Assembly: GCA_946407895.1 (NCBI GenBank) | Contig: CAMJQA010000014.1 | Span: forward strand, 1 to 60,903 | DNA length: 60,903 nucleotides | Direction of reading: 5' to 3' | Source of the DNA: an uncultured Prevotellaceae bacterium | GTDB lineage: Bacteria > Bacteroidota > Bacteroidia > Bacteroidales > Bacteroidaceae | Shown: positions 16,432 to 25,169 of the stretch, piece after piece | Layout of the letters: every line of letters begins with the position of its first letter | Numbering within the stretch: the stretch's first letter is position 1 | Translations under genes and position numbers: made by a program | Notes under the pieces: model-generated | The model's database searches: none | What the model was told of the DNA's origin: nothing | Seen by the model: the letters and a program-made list of their open reading frames with translations, nothing else

Positions 16432-17499
16432 TTAATGCTCCGCTTCAAACTCCTTCATGCAAGCCACCAGTGCCTCGCATCCCTCAATGCTCATGGCATT
16501 GTAGCAGCTGGCACGGAAGCCGCCTACATCACGATGACCCTTTACGCCCACCATGCCACGACTTGTGGCAAAGGCCGCGAACTCATCCTGCAGCTCCTGA
16601 TACTCTGGCTTCATCACGAAAGTGATATTCATCAGCGAGCGGCTGTCTTCCTCTGCTGTACCAACAAACAATTTGTTACGGTCAATCTCGCCATAAACAA
16701 TCTCGGCTCTCTGCTTGGCACGTGCCTCCATTGCCTGAACACCACCCTGCTTCTTAATCCACTTCAGGTTCTGCAAAGCACAGTAGATGGGCACTGTTGG
16801 AGGAGTGTTAAACATAGAACCCTTCTTGATATGCGTGCGATAGTCAAGCATAGTCGGTATCGGACGTGATACATGGCCCAACAGGTCCTCCTTAATGATG
16901 ACAAAGGTAACACCCGCCATGCTGAGGTTCTTCTGGGCACCACCATAGATAACACCATACTTGCTGACGTCGAGAGGACGGGACAGGATGTCGCTGGACA
17001 TGTCAGCAATTACGGGGATGGGTGAATCCAGGTCGCGGCGCAGCTCTGTACCATATATTGTATTGTTCGACGTAATGTGCAGGTAGTCAGCATCCTCTGG
17101 TATCGTGAAGTCCTTGGGGACGTATGTAAAGTTCTTATCCTTGCTGCTGGCCACTTCTACTACCTCTCCGAAGAGCTTGGCCTCCTTCATGGCCTTGGTG
17201 GCCCATACACCCGTATTCAGGTAGGCAGCCTTCTTTTCGAGGAAATTATAGGGTATCATACAGAACTCCAGACTTGCACCACCACCCAGGAAGATTACGC
17301 TGTATCCCTCGGGGATGTCCAACAATTCCTTCATCAGTGCCACTGCCTCGTCAACAACAGGTTGAAAGTTCTTGGCACGATGACTGGTCTCCATCAAAGA
17401 GAGGCCGCTTCCCTCAAACTCAAGGCAAGCAGCAGCAGTTGCCTCCATCACTTCCTTTGGAAGAATGGAAGGACCGGCATTGAAATTGTACTTTTTCAT
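16432..17499 (-). CDS. serC: Phosphoserine aminotransferase
   Basis: The enzyme transfers the amino group of glutamate to 3-phosphohydroxypyruvate, giving phosphoserine. The 355-residue protein starts with [13 protein letters not shown], the family signature. The PLP lysine is K190 in [12 protein letters not shown], with the phosphate-binding block LGGGASLEF (71-79) and [10 protein letters not shown]. It heads the serC-serA-DUF1015-yigZ operon; a TAATTTTG box (17563-17570) lies about 65 bp upstream. Confidence 0.96.
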   Translation of the reverse strand: MKKYNFNAGPSILPKEVMEATAAACLEFEGSGLSLMETSHRAKNFQPVVDEAVALMKELLDIPEGYSVIFLGGGASLEFCMIPYNFLEKKAAYLNTGVWATKAMKEAKLFGEVVEVASSKDKNFTYVPKDFTIPEDADYLHITSNNTIYGTELRRDLDSPIPVIADMSSDILSRPLDVSKYGVIYGGAQKNLSMAGVTFVIIKEDLLGHVSRPIPTMLDYRTHIKKGSMFNTPPTVPIYCALQNLKWIKKQGGVQAMEARAKQRAEIVYGEIDRNKLFVGTAEEDSRSLMNITFVMKPEYQELQDEFAAFATSRGMVGVKGHRDVGGFRASCYNAMSIEGCEALVACMKEFEAEH

Positions 17500-17562
17500 T
17501 GTTATTAAATTATCTTATGTATATTTTGCCTATTCGAGTTATATTTATAACTAAATCGCTTA

Positions 17563-17570
17563 CAAAATTA
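17563..17570 (-). promoter_or_regulatory. Candidate -7 box for serC operon
   Basis: TAATTTTG on the reverse strand, 63 bp upstream of the serC ATG. AT-rich surroundings make the match less specific. Confidence 0.4.
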
Positions 17571-17674
17571 CATCTTTCCAACGGAACAGCCCAATAAAAT
17601 CACATCTTTTTTATATCTAAAGAGCAGGCCAGAAAAAAATATGCTGAAAACTTGCACAGGTCAAAGAAAAGCTA

Positions 17675-17682
17675 TACCTTTG
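17675..17682 (+). promoter_or_regulatory. Promoter -7 box for tRNA-Pro
   Basis: TACCTTTG, 31 bp upstream of the tRNA gene. Confidence 0.65.
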
Positions 17683-17713
17683 CACCCGATTTTCGCATAA
17701 ACGCAGAAAGTCA

Positions 17714-17786
17714 CGGGGTGTAGCGCAGTTGGTAGCGCACCTGGTTTGGGACCAGGTGGTCGCCCGTTCGAGTCGGGTCACCCCGA
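17714..17786 (+). tRNA. tRNA-Pro (anticodon TGG)
   Basis: The 73-nt cloverleaf folds with acceptor arms CGGGGTG (17714-17720) and CACCCCG (17779-17785), the D-arm GCGC...GCGC, anticodon stem CCTGG/CCAGG with loop TTTGGGA (anticodon TGG), and T-arm GCCCGTTCGAGTCGGGT containing GTTCGA. The discriminator is A; CCA is not encoded. The glycosidase gene starts 20 bp downstream and may be co-transcribed. Confidence 0.97.
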
Positions 17787-17806
17787 CTTTTTTTATTGAT
17801 AGCATC

Positions 17807-19318
17807 ATGAAATCAGCCTTATTGAGAGTATTCTTTGCATTCTTTTTATCTTTTAACATGATTGCCTGTGCACAGACACAGGAGTCGAGGCGTGTCGTAA
17901 TATCTGTTGGACAACCTGTTGAGGGCAAGTTTGAAGGATTCGGTATAGAATTCGACCCACACTTTCTGTCACAGAACGTTACAGCCGGAAACGGTGCCAA
18001 GGCTACCGATTGGGACAGTATCATCATACCCAGGCTCAGGAAGTTAAGCCCCTCGAAGCTGCGCATCATGGTGCTGCCTGAGTGGTATGAGCCGGTGAAT
18101 GATAACAACGACTCCAATATAGTCAATGCCGATGCTTTTCATTTTGAATCACCCGAGATGCAAGGTCTCTACAGACTGCTGGACGTTGCAGAGCAGGATG
18201 GAATCAAGGTTACACTGACCTTCTGGGGCACACGCTCCTCTACCTTCCTCCTGCCCCTGGCATGGCCAGGCTGGATGATGGGCCCCTCTGAGTTTGAGGA
18301 ATGGGCGGAGAACTTGAGTACATGCCTGAACTACCTCCTCAACATGCGTCATTATACCTGCATCCATGAGATTACTCCCGTAAATGAGCCTGACTGGGCC
18401 TTCTCTACCGACCAGCATAACCAAGCGGACCTCTATATAAAGATGTGCAAAGTTTTGGATGAGCGCTTGCGGCATGATGGACTAAGGGAACATATTAGGA
18501 TGAACCTCTCAGACAATTCTGATGGTGGCACTGGCACGAATAAGTTCCTTGCAGCCTGCACAAAAGAGCTTAGTCATGAAGCTGACATCTTCAATTCTCA
18601 CACCTACATCTTCGGTTACGACACACCCAACTCTGCAATCTATCAGTGGGAGGCAGAGAATGTCAAGCTCTCGGCTCAAGCAGGGAAATCCCATTTTGTA
18701 GGAGAATTTGGAAGTAACCAGACCGTTGGAGCCACAATCCAGCGAGATATAGACAGCTATGAACGTGGCCTGCTGATGGCCCGAATCGTCATCAACCTGT
18801 TGAATGCAGGTGCCTGTGGAACCAGCTACTGGAGTCTGCTCGACCAGTACTACAGCCGCAGTGAAGCCCTCTCCCACTCCAACATGCAGCGACTGGGATT
18901 ATGGAGGTATTTGAAAGAAGAGTATGCTCAGGATAGCATATATGCCTACCTTACCAGTGACTACCAGGTACGTCCACAATATTATGCCATCGGTATGCTC
19001 AGCAACCATTTGCGCCCGGGATCAACCGTATATCCCCTTGATACTCAGTCCGAATGGATTGCTGCAACTGCCCTCAGAACAGTTGGAGGAAAATGGTGCT
19101 ACCTCCTGGTGAACCCGACAGAGGAAGCAGTAGATATTGAACTGACAAATCCTCTCTCCACAAGCAAACACCGCCTTCAGGTCTATCGCTATGAGGAAGC
19201 CTGTCTTCCCATGGATGACACCCTACCCCAGCCAACGGACCATACAGTTCAACGCCATGGAAAGATAAAAGAGCGCTTAGAGCCCCGCTCCTTTATCATA
19301 ATTGCAGAAAAAGAGTAA
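17807..19318 (+). CDS. Clan GH-A glycoside hydrolase, lipoprotein
   Basis: The protein has 503 residues from the ATG at 17807; the longer frame begins inside the tRNA gene and is excluded. The N-terminus is a lipoprotein signal with FNMIACAQ (cysteine 21). The catalytic part looks like a TIM barrel of clan GH-A: KLRIMVLPEWY near the start, ITPVNEPDWAF with the acid/base E194, and FVGEFGSNQ with the nucleophile E300, ending with a small beta domain (KWCYLLVNPTEEAVDIEL). The exact family (GH5, GH30 or GH39-like) cannot be fixed by eye. Likely role: surface or periplasmic cleavage of a plant or host glycan. Confidence 0.75.
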   Translation: MKSALLRVFFAFFLSFNMIACAQTQESRRVVISVGQPVEGKFEGFGIEFDPHFLSQNVTAGNGAKATDWDSIIIPRLRKLSPSKLRIMVLPEWYEPVNDNNDSNIVNADAFHFESPEMQGLYRLLDVAEQDGIKVTLTFWGTRSSTFLLPLAWPGWMMGPSEFEEWAENLSTCLNYLLNMRHYTCIHEITPVNEPDWAFSTDQHNQADLYIKMCKVLDERLRHDGLREHIRMNLSDNSDGGTGTNKFLAACTKELSHEADIFNSHTYIFGYDTPNSAIYQWEAENVKLSAQAGKSHFVGEFGSNQTVGATIQRDIDSYERGLLMARIVINLLNAGACGTSYWSLLDQYYSRSEALSHSNMQRLGLWRYLKEEYAQDSIYAYLTSDYQVRPQYYAIGMLSNHLRPGSTVYPLDTQSEWIAATALRTVGGKWCYLLVNPTEEAVDIELTNPLSTSKHRLQVYRYEEACLPMDDTLPQPTDHTVQRHGKIKERLEPRSFIIIAEKE

Positions 19319-19470
19319 AGACCAGAATAACCCCGCCCTTCACATTTCCGTTACTCCATCCCGTTATAAAGGTCGTTGCTTCCCATGCATAAACACCCAC
19401 TTGGGCAGTAATACTTGCATTTCAAGAAAAAATATGGCGAAAAGATGACGTTATTTGGTTGATAATTCTT

Positions 19471-19478
19471 ATCTTTGC
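19471..19478 (+). promoter_or_regulatory. Promoter -7 box
   Basis: TATCTTTG, 37 bp before the ATG at 19516. Confidence 0.65.
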
Positions 19479-19515
19479 ACCGACATATCAAACATTTTCA
19501 TAAAACATAAAAGAC

Positions 19516-20580
19516 ATGAAACGGATTTTTAACTGGATGTTCGCCGCCATCCTTACCTGCGGCGCAATGATGACGGTTGCATCATGCTCCAGCGATGATG
19601 ACAAGCCCGACAAGAAGTGTGTGCGCTACGAGGTGAAGTTCAACTTCGCTAACCCTGCTGAGAACGCTGAGTTCTTCGATGCCCGCTATGCATGGACAAG
19701 CCGTGGTACTGTGAACGGTCCCATAAAGGCTCCTGCACCTTCGTTTTCTAAATCCTACACGGTGAAGGACAACATCACCTTCCCCACTAAAGAGTCTTTC
19801 TACCTGCACTATGCAGTGAAGAATGGTGTACAGCCCCAGGGCCAGTTCAAGCTGAACAACACCGGCTCCTACACCCTGATTACCTACAATTCACTTGGTG
19901 ACAAACTGGACGAAGTGGTTAAGCCCTTCGGTATGGACCAGACTGGTGGCGCGACCGCTAATACCCTCAATATGACTGCTCGCACGGCTTATGTGGAACT
20001 GAACTTCACCATCACCGCCAACGGCAAGATTACCACTGAAGACCTTTCCACCGACGAGAGCAAGAGCAAGAGCGGCATCCAGTGGGCCAAGAAGTGCGCC
20101 AACATAGATGTCAGCTTCAGCTTTGAGAACCCCGATGAAAACGATAACTACTTCGAGGGTAAGTACACATGGTGGAGCGGTAATGAGAAGCGCAACCCGA
20201 TGCCCATGACCTTCAACAACACCAAGACCGAGCGCAGCTACAACATAGACATGACGGGTATGAGCTTCCCGCGTACAGAGGCCCTGTTCCTGCACTATAC
20301 GGTGAAGAATAGCTATGACGATACAAAGGCTCCCAGCCTGACGAACAGCGGCACATACACCATCACTACCAAGGATGCAGACGGTGAGGAACTCGACAGT
20401 AAGACTGTTGACTTCGGTTCTGTCTGGAGCATGTCTTCCTTCGTGTCGAAGCAGTTATTGCAGAACAATGCCGATATGCAGTACATTGAGCTTATCTTCA
20501 ACGTAAGCGAGTTCGGTGTGATCAGCCTGGAGGACAACAGTGCCAACCCTAGCGGCAGCCAGAGCGGTATCACTTGGTAA
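19516..20580 (+). CDS. Lipoprotein with two tandem homologous domains
   Basis: The protein has 354 residues. The signal ends in VASC (C24), followed by SSDDDKPDKK. The mature part is two copies of one domain, about residues 35-185 and 195-354. Matching blocks are VKFNFANPAENAEFFDARYAW against VSFSFENPDENDNYFEGKYTW, FYLHYAVKN against LFLHYTVKN, GSYTLITYN against GTYTITTKD, and SKSGIQW against SQSGITW. I recognise no named family; the beta-rich character and lipid anchor suggest a surface binding protein. It has its own promoter and a strong terminator, so it is monocistronic. Confidence 0.8.
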   Translation: MKRIFNWMFAAILTCGAMMTVASCSSDDDKPDKKCVRYEVKFNFANPAENAEFFDARYAWTSRGTVNGPIKAPAPSFSKSYTVKDNITFPTKESFYLHYAVKNGVQPQGQFKLNNTGSYTLITYNSLGDKLDEVVKPFGMDQTGGATANTLNMTARTAYVELNFTITANGKITTEDLSTDESKSKSGIQWAKKCANIDVSFSFENPDENDNYFEGKYTWWSGNEKRNPMPMTFNNTKTERSYNIDMTGMSFPRTEALFLHYTVKNSYDDTKAPSLTNSGTYTITTKDADGEELDSKTVDFGSVWSMSSFVSKQLLQNNADMQYIELIFNVSEFGVISLEDNSANPSGSQSGITW

Positions 20581-20604
20581 GGATACAGTCATGATAATAT
20601 TAGA

Positions 20605-20633
20605 AAGCCCCGCCTGCTAAAGACGGGGCTTTT
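20605..20633. terminator. Rho-independent terminator
   Basis: AAAGCCCCG (20604-20612) and CGGGGCTTTT (20624-20633) form a GC-rich stem with a T-tract on the forward strand and an A-tract on the other side, serving the lipoprotein gene and possibly the convergent gene. Confidence 0.85.
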
Positions 20634-20684
20634 CTGTTATTTGTGAAGAAGGGATGGCATATTGCCACATAAAACATACAGATT

Positions 20685-21302
20685 TCAGAACTTGTAGCGA
20701 AGGCCTGCAAGGGCAGTACCCTGCTCGCCCATGCCCAGCTCAACGAAGCCGCGCAGGTGACTGCTGCCTCCCTCTAAGCCAATCAGTGTGAACTGGAAGT
20801 TGAAGAAACTGTTAAAATCACTTTGGGATTTCAAGCCGTCAGCCTTATGACGTTCGGCACGCATCGTAACGCCCAGTCCGAGTTTAGAGTACATGCCAAA
20901 GTAATGCCTGCGCAGCCAGTCGAACTTTGCGGTAGGCAGCACGGTGAAGTAGTTATCGTAGGCCGTGCCAACCTGATGGTGGTCACGCTGAATCATGGCC
21001 TGTTTGTTGCGGGTATATACAGCTATTCCACCCACTCCGAGCCAGCGGTTCACGCGGCAGATGTACTCCAGTGAGATAGGCCCGAAGTAGTTGTCCTCGC
21101 CATAGCTATAGTCAGTCAGCAGCGGATAGTTGACCATCTCACTCAGTCCGTTCAAGTAGTGCGATGTTGACAATGCTCCGTAACTGATGCTGATTTCGTT
21201 GCGGCTCTCATACTCGATGTTCTTCGACAGGAGCTTGTGCTCCCTGGCATTTACAAGGCCGCAAAACATCAGGGCGGCCAGTGCGCAAATTGTTTTTTTC
21301 AT
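20685..21302 (-). CDS. Secreted outer-membrane beta-barrel-like protein
   Basis: The protein has 205 residues if the second of two adjacent ATGs is used. A signal peptide (to about residue 20, GLVNA) is followed by alternating hydrophobic strands (YGPISLEYICRVNRWLGVGG; LRGFVELGMGEQGTALAGLRYKF) and ends in a C-terminal aromatic residue, F, typical of outer-membrane barrels. No specific family recognised. It is downstream of the larger outer-membrane protein gene, but a terminator hairpin separates the two. Confidence 0.7.
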   Translation of the reverse strand: MKKTICALAALMFCGLVNAREHKLLSKNIEYESRNEISISYGALSTSHYLNGLSEMVNYPLLTDYSYGEDNYFGPISLEYICRVNRWLGVGGIAVYTRNKQAMIQRDHHQVGTAYDNYFTVLPTAKFDWLRRHYFGMYSKLGLGVTMRAERHKADGLKSQSDFNSFFNFQFTLIGLEGGSSHLRGFVELGMGEQGTALAGLRYKF

Positions 21303-21328
21303 CATTATTAAATTAATATGTCATTAAA

Positions 21329-21360
21329 AAGGAGTAATACACATCAGTGCATTACTCCTT
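21329..21360 (-). terminator. Terminator hairpin
   Basis: AAGGAGTAAT and ATTACTCCTT form a 10-bp stem around a 12-nt loop, with TTTTTAATG following on the reverse strand. It ends transcription of the 533-residue outer-membrane protein gene. Confidence 0.75.
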
Positions 21361-21380
21361 AAGTTTTTACTTATAACGCC

Positions 21381-22982
21381 TCAGAACTTGAAGCCCAGGG
21401 TGCATGTGATGGCCTGACGGGTGAGGTCGACCTCGTGGGGTGCAACGCTGTGACCGGCAAGCTGGGGATTATCAATCACGAACTGTGAGTTGGAGGAAGC
21501 CTGTGCGTAGGTGCAGTCAAAGGGGTAGAATGTACCCTTCTGGTTGCGCACCTTATAGGCCAGGTCTGCATAGAAGTGCTTGTAGGAATAGCCCAGTCCG
21601 AAGGTAACAATGTTGGTGGCTCCGGTAGTCATGTAGCAGGTGCTGGTTGAGAAGTCCATAGCACGGCTGTCGAGACTGTACTGGTCAAAGGTCGGGTTTT
21701 TCTTGAAGGGCGATGAGATGTAGTTGTAGCCCACGCGGATGGCAAATGCGCTGATGGGACGGAACTCCATGCCCACCTTGACGGTGTGCTGCGACTTCAG
21801 GGTGTTCTTGGTGAGTTCGTTCATAGCTTTGTCCTTGGTGCCCTGGAAGGTGGAGTAGCCGCCATAGTTCCAGTCGTCATAGTCGGGGTATCCCATTCGT
21901 GAACCGCCCATGTTGGCAAATTCGTAATCGACATCCCATGCAAAGCTGCGTCCGATGGTGCTGCCCAGGCTGGCGCGAACCTTCCAGGGATTGTGGTAGG
22001 TGTACTCCAGGTAGCTCTCCGTTGTATTGGTCTGGTCGCCCGTCACCTCATCCTTCAGGTCGAAGTAGATGCTGCTCTTTAAACGATACCAAGTAGGCGT
22101 CTCCACGGCGAAGCCAATGCGGAAGGATGATTCCTCGATGGGGCGCACAATACCGCCCAGCTTTACGTTGATGCCATATCCGTTGATGTGGTAGTCGTTG
22201 TACAGACTATAGTCGCCCAACACATTCTCGCCCCTGTCGTTGACATAGCTGTTCTCCTCGTAGTAGTTGGTCCAGGAGCGGTATGACAGGTTCTCGGTAC
22301 CCAGTCCTAGCCCCAGGTACACACGATCCTTCAGGTTGGTGCTGAAGTTGATGTCGTAGCCCTGCAGTGAGCCGTGGGAGTGATGAGTGAAGTTACTGAA
22401 GTCGCCCCCAAACTGGTTGTAGTAATACTGCACTTCTGAGTTAGGATCGTTGGGATTCACGAGTACCGGAGTAAGATAGCCGTTGTCAACAGCCTTTCCT
22501 GCAAGGTTCATGTCGGTATCGTACCCGTCGGACACCAGTTCACCCAGTATATCCATCTGCGAGAGACCGTTCATGTTCGTAATGGGCGCGTAGAAGTTGT
22601 AGTTGTAATTGGCCTTCTTCTGATAGTTGAAGCTGAGGTTGAAGAAGCGGCACACGTCATTGTCCGTGTTAATGCTATATACGAAGCCCATCTGGTCGAA
22701 GGTTCCCTTTCCGCGGTTCACCTCGTCAATGCGCTCCTTGTTCCATTGCCCGCCAAAGGTCAGGCTGAGGTCGTTCTTGCGATAGAGGCCCATACCTGCA
22801 GGGTTGAAGGTCATTGAACTGAGGTCAGCACCCAGCGCACCCATTGCACCGCCCATACCCACATATCGGGCTGAGCCGATGACATCGCTGGTGGTTGTGA
22901 TATGCTGGTTCAGATAAGTATCCTGAGCGTATGAGGTCAGAGCCACAATAGCAGCTGCACTAAGAGCAAATATTCTTTTCAT
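21381..22982 (-). CDS. OmpP1/FadL-like outer-membrane protein
   Basis: The protein has 533 residues with a signal peptide (cleaved after about TSYAQ). The block SARYVGMGGAMGALGADLSSMTFNPAGMG is the N-terminal hatch-type sequence shared by the OmpP1/FadL/TodX transport barrels and related Bacteroidales proteins; a long series of barrel strands follows, and the protein ends in TCTLGFKF. The substrate is unknown, probably a small hydrophobic compound. The glycine-rich exported protein gene lies 67 bp upstream on the same strand, so co-transcription is likely. Confidence 0.8.
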   Translation of the reverse strand: MKRIFALSAAAIVALTSYAQDTYLNQHITTTSDVIGSARYVGMGGAMGALGADLSSMTFNPAGMGLYRKNDLSLTFGGQWNKERIDEVNRGKGTFDQMGFVYSINTDNDVCRFFNLSFNYQKKANYNYNFYAPITNMNGLSQMDILGELVSDGYDTDMNLAGKAVDNGYLTPVLVNPNDPNSEVQYYYNQFGGDFSNFTHHSHGSLQGYDINFSTNLKDRVYLGLGLGTENLSYRSWTNYYEENSYVNDRGENVLGDYSLYNDYHINGYGINVKLGGIVRPIEESSFRIGFAVETPTWYRLKSSIYFDLKDEVTGDQTNTTESYLEYTYHNPWKVRASLGSTIGRSFAWDVDYEFANMGGSRMGYPDYDDWNYGGYSTFQGTKDKAMNELTKNTLKSQHTVKVGMEFRPISAFAIRVGYNYISSPFKKNPTFDQYSLDSRAMDFSTSTCYMTTGATNIVTFGLGYSYKHFYADLAYKVRNQKGTFYPFDCTYAQASSNSQFVIDNPQLAGHSVAPHEVDLTRQAITCTLGFKF

Positions 22983-23049
22983 CTTTGTATTTCAGTTTAT
23001 CAGTTTATTCATTGGTTTGTTTCATGAGTTCAAGCTTTGTGAGGTGGTG

Positions 23050-24168
23050 TTATCTGCCTCCACGGCTACCACCGCCGCCACCTGAGAAGCCTCCGCCACG
23101 ACTGCCGCCACCCGAGAAGCCTCCGCCACCGCCAGAGAAGCCTCCGCCGCGACTGCCGCCACTCGAGAACCCACCTGAAGATGAACCGCGTGTGGATGAC
23201 GATGAACTGCGAGACGGCGTACTCATGCGTGAACTAGAGCGCGAACTTGTGCTATTGCTACTGCGTGACGATGAGGTGGAGGATTGACGGTTTATTGTAC
23301 CTCTGCTGCCACGAGCCACTGACTCTCGCCCTGAAGTGAGGCCACCGCGTGAACCGCGTGTAGCAGAACTTTGGCGGGTAGAGATACGGTCGGAGGCTCT
23401 AGAGCCGCGTGTGCCATACAGAGCACCACGTGAACCTGTTGGCGTGCTTACACGACTGCCGCGTGAACCCGATCGACTTGCATAACCCGTTGAACCGGAA
23501 CCAAGGCGGCGTCCGCCATTGCTGTAGATGTAGCCACGATTGTGGGGATAGTAATATCCGTAGTAGCCACCGGGATACCAGCCATGATACCAGACAAGAT
23601 CCCATCCCGGACGATGATGCCAACCCCATCCCCAGTCATACCAGCTATAGAAGCCGTGGCGAAAGTAGGGACCATACCAACCATACCAGGGGTCGTACCA
23701 GGGGTCGTACCAGCCATAGCAGTAGTCCCACATGAAGGGATCATAGAAATGGTAGCCGCGATAGCGCATGAGACGCGACGAATAGCAGTAGTCATCATCG
23801 TAATAGCCGTAGTCGTCGTAATAGCCCTCCTGGTCATAGTCGCGGTAGGCAGGAGCCTCACTCTCATCGACGTTGTCCAGATATAGAGTATCACCCTCCA
23901 CGCGGGCAGACATCTTCGACCCTCTGCGGTTATAGTCATCTACATCGCGCAGTGCGCCGGTATGATAATCAACCACCGTGTCCACACGGTTAACAGGTAC
24001 GCGGAGCGTCTGGCGCGTTGTAGGCTTAGCGGTCTGCGAGACCGTGGTCTTCGTCTCCGTAGCCTTTTTCTTGCTCGGAACAAAATACATATCGTCATCA
24101 ACCGTCTGTGCATTGAACACCAGAGGAACCGATAACAGCGCAATCAGAAATTGAATTTTACGTCTCAT
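23050..24168 (-). CDS. Secreted low-complexity protein (Tyr/Trp-rich, then Ser/Arg- and Gly-rich)
   Basis: The protein has 372 residues and a signal peptide (LLSVPLVFNAQ). Residues 110-215 are extremely rich in Tyr, Trp, Asp and Gly (YDPWYDPWYGWYGPYF). Residues 220-330 are Ser/Arg/Thr-rich, and the last 45 residues are GGGFSGGG-type repeats. No enzyme motif is seen. The composition suggests a disordered or adhesive exported protein that could interact with carbohydrate, nucleic acid or itself. Its promoter (TATCTTTG, 24197-24204) lies about 30 bp upstream, and it precedes the outer-membrane barrel gene. Confidence 0.75.
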   Translation of the reverse strand: MRRKIQFLIALLSVPLVFNAQTVDDDMYFVPSKKKATETKTTVSQTAKPTTRQTLRVPVNRVDTVVDYHTGALRDVDDYNRRGSKMSARVEGDTLYLDNVDESEAPAYRDYDQEGYYDDYGYYDDDYCYSSRLMRYRGYHFYDPFMWDYCYGWYDPWYDPWYGWYGPYFRHGFYSWYDWGWGWHHRPGWDLVWYHGWYPGGYYGYYYPHNRGYIYSNGGRRLGSGSTGYASRSGSRGSRVSTPTGSRGALYGTRGSRASDRISTRQSSATRGSRGGLTSGRESVARGSRGTINRQSSTSSSRSSNSTSSRSSSRMSTPSRSSSSSTRGSSSGGFSSGGSRGGGFSGGGGGFSGGGSRGGGFSGGGGGSRGGR

Positions 24169-24196
24169 TTTCGTACTTTTTTATTGGTTTACGGTG

Positions 24197-24204
24197 CAAA
24201 GATA
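24197..24204 (-). promoter_or_regulatory. Promoter -7 box for the low-complexity protein gene
   Basis: TATCTTTG on the reverse strand, 28 bp upstream of the ATG at 24168. Confidence 0.65.
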
Positions 24205-24280
24205 ATTGCTTTAATTGAGATAAGCAAGAGGATTTCACCTATTTTAAGGGGGAAAATTCCCCATTTACATTTTTTTATCG

Positions 24281-24288
24281 TAATTTTG
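24281..24288 (+). promoter_or_regulatory. Promoter -7 box for prmA, very short leader
   Basis: TAATTTTG ends 11 bp before the prmA ATG, so transcription would start only a few bases upstream of the start codon. Confidence 0.5.
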
Positions 24289-24299
24289 CACTCAAAAAG

Positions 24300-25169
24300 A
24301 TGAAATACAACGAGATTATATTCGAAATTAGGCCCATGAGCAATGATAACGGCGACATTTTGTCGGCATGGATTGCTGATTTGGGTTTTGAGTCCTTTGT
24401 GAATACAGAAAAAGGACTGAAGGCATACATCCCACGCAATGTTTTTGACGAGGCGGTTCTTCGAGACTGTCTGCTCTCCTACCCTATCTCCGGAGTGGAA
24501 ATCACTTACAAGGTTGCTGAGGCACCTGATGAGAACTGGAACCAGACCTGGGAGAAGGAAGGCTTTAAGCCAATAACGGTTGGTGACGAGATAATGGTAC
24601 ACGACAGCAGATATCAGGTGCCGGAAGGCGTAAGGTATGACATCCTTATCAATCCGCGTCTGGCCTTTGGCACAGGAAGCCACGAGACGACAAGGATGAT
24701 ACTGCGAGCCTTGGCCGGCATGGACCTGAGTGGAAGGCGCGTCGTTGATGCCGGTACGGGTACTGGCATATTATCCATCATGGCCGTAATGAGGGGCGCC
24801 TCCCATGTACTGGCTTATGACATAGACGAATGGAGTGTGGAAAACACATTAGAGAACCTGAAGGCTAACGGTATTGAGGGATGCGTCAGTGTGAAGCACG
24901 GAGATGCGACCCTGCTGGAAGGTGTTAGCGAGATAGACCTGGTATTGGCTAACATCAACAGAAACATTCTGCTAAGCGACCTGCCACGATTCAGGAAAAC
25001 TCTGGCTTCGGGCGGAAGAATATTGCTGAGCGGATTCCTGAATGAGGATGCTGACAGCCTGGTTGATGCAGCCCGGAAACTGGGTCTGCATAAGGTGCTG
25101 GAAAGTGAAGAGGCAGGATGGGCCATGCTTCTACTCGAAGCGGATGCTGCGAGCAGGATGTATGTTTGA
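24300..25169 (+). CDS. prmA: Ribosomal protein L11 methyltransferase
   Basis: The enzyme trimethylates ribosomal protein L11 using SAM. The 289-residue protein has the PrmA block NPRLAFGTGSHETTRM (about 117-132), SAM motif VVDAGTGTGILSIMA (about 142-156) and the NPPF-like substrate motif as LANINRNIL (about 218-226). Its 3' end overlaps the convergent permease gene by 39 bp. Confidence 0.95.
   Translation: MKYNEIIFEIRPMSNDNGDILSAWIADLGFESFVNTEKGLKAYIPRNVFDEAVLRDCLLSYPISGVEITYKVAEAPDENWNQTWEKEGFKPITVGDEIMVHDSRYQVPEGVRYDILINPRLAFGTGSHETTRMILRALAGMDLSGRRVVDAGTGTGILSIMAVMRGASHVLAYDIDEWSVENTLENLKANGIEGCVSVKHGDATLLEGVSEIDLVLANINRNILLSDLPRFRKTLASGGRILLSGFLNEDADSLVDAARKLGLHKVLESEEAGWAMLLLEADAASRMYV

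Noticed and set aside
17617..18126. 169-codon open frame on the reverse strand across tRNA-Pro
   Set aside because: It contains the familiar VTRLERATTWSQTR-type antisense translation of a tRNA and overlaps the glycosidase gene.
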